From Morella rubra (lineage: Eukaryota > Streptophyta > Magnoliopsida > Fagales > Myricaceae), in contig CM025856.1 in the NCBI GenBank assembly GCA_003952965.2, positions 2,001,127-2,065,126 on the forward strand: 64,000 nucleotides of DNA. The letters run 5' to 3'. Below are positions 62,171 to 64,000 of this stretch, in pieces (position 1 is the stretch's first letter; each line of letters starts with the position of its first letter). The position numbers were made by a program, and so were the translations under genes. The notes beneath the pieces were generated by a model. The model had not been told where the DNA came from and ran no database searches. It worked only from the letters and a program-made list of their open reading frames with translations.

Positions 62171-64000
62171 TACTTGTCAGGAAATAAAAAATAAAATAAA
62201 AATGAAAAACGAAAAGTTGGCCGTTTTCTTCTTAATTAGTTGGGCCACAAACAAGTACGTGAGGTCGATCGATCATATTCTGCATGCCATATGTGGGTTT
62301 CTTTCGATTCTACGTAAAGTAATCAAAGCTAATAATATAAAAACCTATCATATTTTTTTTTGCTTGCTTTAATTTCTTCTTTTCCAATTTTCACTTTTAC
62401 TACTACTTTTCCCTAATTCCCTCATTTTCTCCCAAAAGGGGGATTGGTGGGGGTGGCAAGGAAAGAAGTCCATTAAATCCCCCAAAATATCTCCTTTTTT
62501 CCTCACGTTTAAAGCTTTACGGGGGACGGAGGAAAGAGCTAGCCTCTTATGTCTAATTCTCTCTCTTCCTTGTTTTTTTTTTTCCATTTTTTTTTGTGGG
62601 CTTTTAGTTTTGATGGAAGAAGCTCAAATCTACCAGATTTTATTTTGAATTTTATTCGAATTCAATTCTCCTAAATTTTAGAGATAAAGTCTAGAGGATT
62701 AATTGAATAAAGTATGTAATTCAAATCTGCTAGATTTTAGAGATAGATTCCTAAATTCTAAAAGAGTCAATTTGAGAGTCACCTAGGATTAAGTTATTCA
62801 AGGGATTAATAAACTTGTTCACTTGGGATTTATGCTTGTATCTTAGTTTGAATATTTGGCTTTGAAGACTAATAACTTTCTTGGCTTGGACAAACTTGAG
62901 TTAATAACCTTGAGACGATTTATCTTCTGATTTTAAGGACTAATAATCTTTACTAATATTATCTTTTGCAATACAACTTGTGGAGTTCTTTATCGTTGTG
63001 TATGATCCTACTTTTTTGAGCTCGTGTGTTACCTAGAACACTCTAGGAGAATCAATTGGTGTGCTCGTGTGCAAACCACTTAGCGTTTGATTGAGTTTGT
63101 TTTGGTGGCTTTGACCGGATCCCTAACACAAACACTGTACACGTGCCTCACCATTGTCACGGTCACCGTCTGATCTCCCCACCTTCACTTTCCCGGCAAC
63201 TCAACCTGCGGCACGTGCTCCCCACACGCCGTCTATGGTGGAGGCGTGGATCTCATGCGCTTACCCGTTTCCAATGCTATTCTGGTCCTCTTCTCTTCCT
63301 TTTTCCTCAGTCGATAGAAGTCACCGTGGCGTTTCACTGCAACGCCTCCAGATCTGCCACCGTCCCCCACCTACACTGGTTTCTTATTTGTGGTGACTGT
63401 CTGGAGTGTTTGTAGGGGTCCCCCACCCCCTTGTTTGTACTGTGTCTAGTGATAAAGCCAATATGCTTGCTCACCAAAAAACAAACAAATCCATTAAAGA
63501 TAAAAAGAGCACATTAATTCCTCGCTTTAGATATATTCGAGACCTGATGCCGTTATACTTGTCCAGTAACAGAGTAATATAAATTTTGGGTTTAATTTGT
63601 TCTTTTACTCTCACCATCCAAAAGAAGAAAAAGGACACAAATGGACGAAAGCTAGCAGGGCCAAGGGAGCGGTCAAGCCTGAACTACGAAGTCCAGCTGT
63701 AAGACAATTCCAATACATCCCCTAATGCACACAAAACCGTTCAAAACCAGATCGAAGATACTGTCCTCTTGAGAGATATAAAGCATTTAACTCCTTGCTT
63801 ATCTATTGCATAGTTTATACGAACATATACAGCACGTGCTTATTCTGTGGTTTAGAATACTAGAGGCCGCAGACACAGAAAAGATTTTCCATCCAAAGTT
63901 TTGACTCTGCATAATTGTGACCTCATCATACAGTGCATTCTCCCTTCTTTGAAAGTCAGTGGAAGCTGGGGAGGCTTCCTCCGGTTGCCATGCAGCCTTT
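62171..64000. other. Terminal intergenic region, possible LTR-like debris
   Basis: AT-rich up to about 63.0 kb with repeated TCTACCAGATTTTA/TCTGCTAGATTTTA words (62628-62645, 62725-62745). A segment ending CCGGATCCCTAACAC (about 63115-63130) recalls the end of a decayed retroelement, followed by a GC-rich stretch (63140-63420) with open frames but no recognised protein. Confidence 0.4.
63806..64000 (-). other. Possible exon of a gene running off the window
   Basis: The minus strand is open from the window edge down to a stop near 63806. The first part (KAAWQPEEASPASTDF, then ENALYDEVTIMQSQ) has coding-like composition, while the rest looks random. A donor could follow within the first 110 bases. 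I do not recognise the protein; it is reported only so that the edge is checked in the longer contig. Confidence 0.25.

Noticed and set aside
63143-63415. Plus-strand frames of 80-90 codons
   Set aside because: GC-rich, low-similarity sequence near suspected retroelement debris; no domain visible.

Overview
The window is nuclear DNA of a flowering plant, most likely a woody eudicot. Genes are split by many AT-rich introns with GT-AG borders. The products are typical plant families (class III peroxidase, DYW-type PPR, Y-S-K dehydrin, S1 bZIP). Intergenic DNA carries AT and GA microsatellites, MITE-like elements and a transposon holding a host gene fragment. The species cannot be named from the sequence.

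Layout: (1) 3' part of a folate carrier gene (FOLT1, +, 331-3174); (2) soluble epoxide hydrolase (-, 4427-6294) with a decayed exon copy upstream near 6.9-7.0 kb; (3) intronless mitochondrial L7/L12-type ribosomal protein ORF with a degenerate internal duplication (-, 9482-10297); (4) PER72-like peroxidase (-, 11842-13303); (5) 4 kb of repeat-rich intergenic DNA; (6) 17-exon single-pass membrane protein of unknown function (-, 17532-24350); (7) hAT-like MITE; (8) family 4 glycosyltransferase (+, 26922-31982); (9) small winged-helix-like conserved protein (-, 33504-34344), divergent from (10) a DYW PPR protein (+, 35748-37823); (11) dehydrin with six tandem Y-segments (-, 38771-39373), divergent from (12) PWP1 WD40 protein (+, 40341-45535); (13) AAA-ATPase relic (46.15-46.43 kb); (14) UBE3D/HECT_2-type E3 ligase (-, 47121-51112); (15) foldback element (51.5-52.0 kb) and about 4.6 kb with no recognisable gene; (16) S1-group bZIP with a complete sucrose-control uORF in its leader (-, 56702-57516); (17) a 2.3-kb long-TIR transposon carrying a UPL1/UPL2 ubiquitin ligase fragment (59.9-62.2 kb); (18) a tail with no clear gene.

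The genes do not form one pathway. Three of them (FOLT1, PER72-like peroxidase, RAB18-like dehydrin) are, from memory, neighbours in Arabidopsis (At5g66380, At5g66390, At5g66400). The glycosyltransferase (At1g75420-like) and the S1 bZIP (bZIP44 is At1g75390) also have close neighbours there, so parts of this window look like conserved microsynteny blocks. Stress and sugar signalling are the recurring themes: an ABA/drought-type dehydrin promoter, a sucrose-sensing uORF and detoxifying enzymes. The strongest items for a second look are the gene-capturing transposon, the SC-uORF/bZIP pair, the Y6SK2 dehydrin array, and the unusual introns of PWP1 (a GC-AG intron and one bounded by a short direct repeat).
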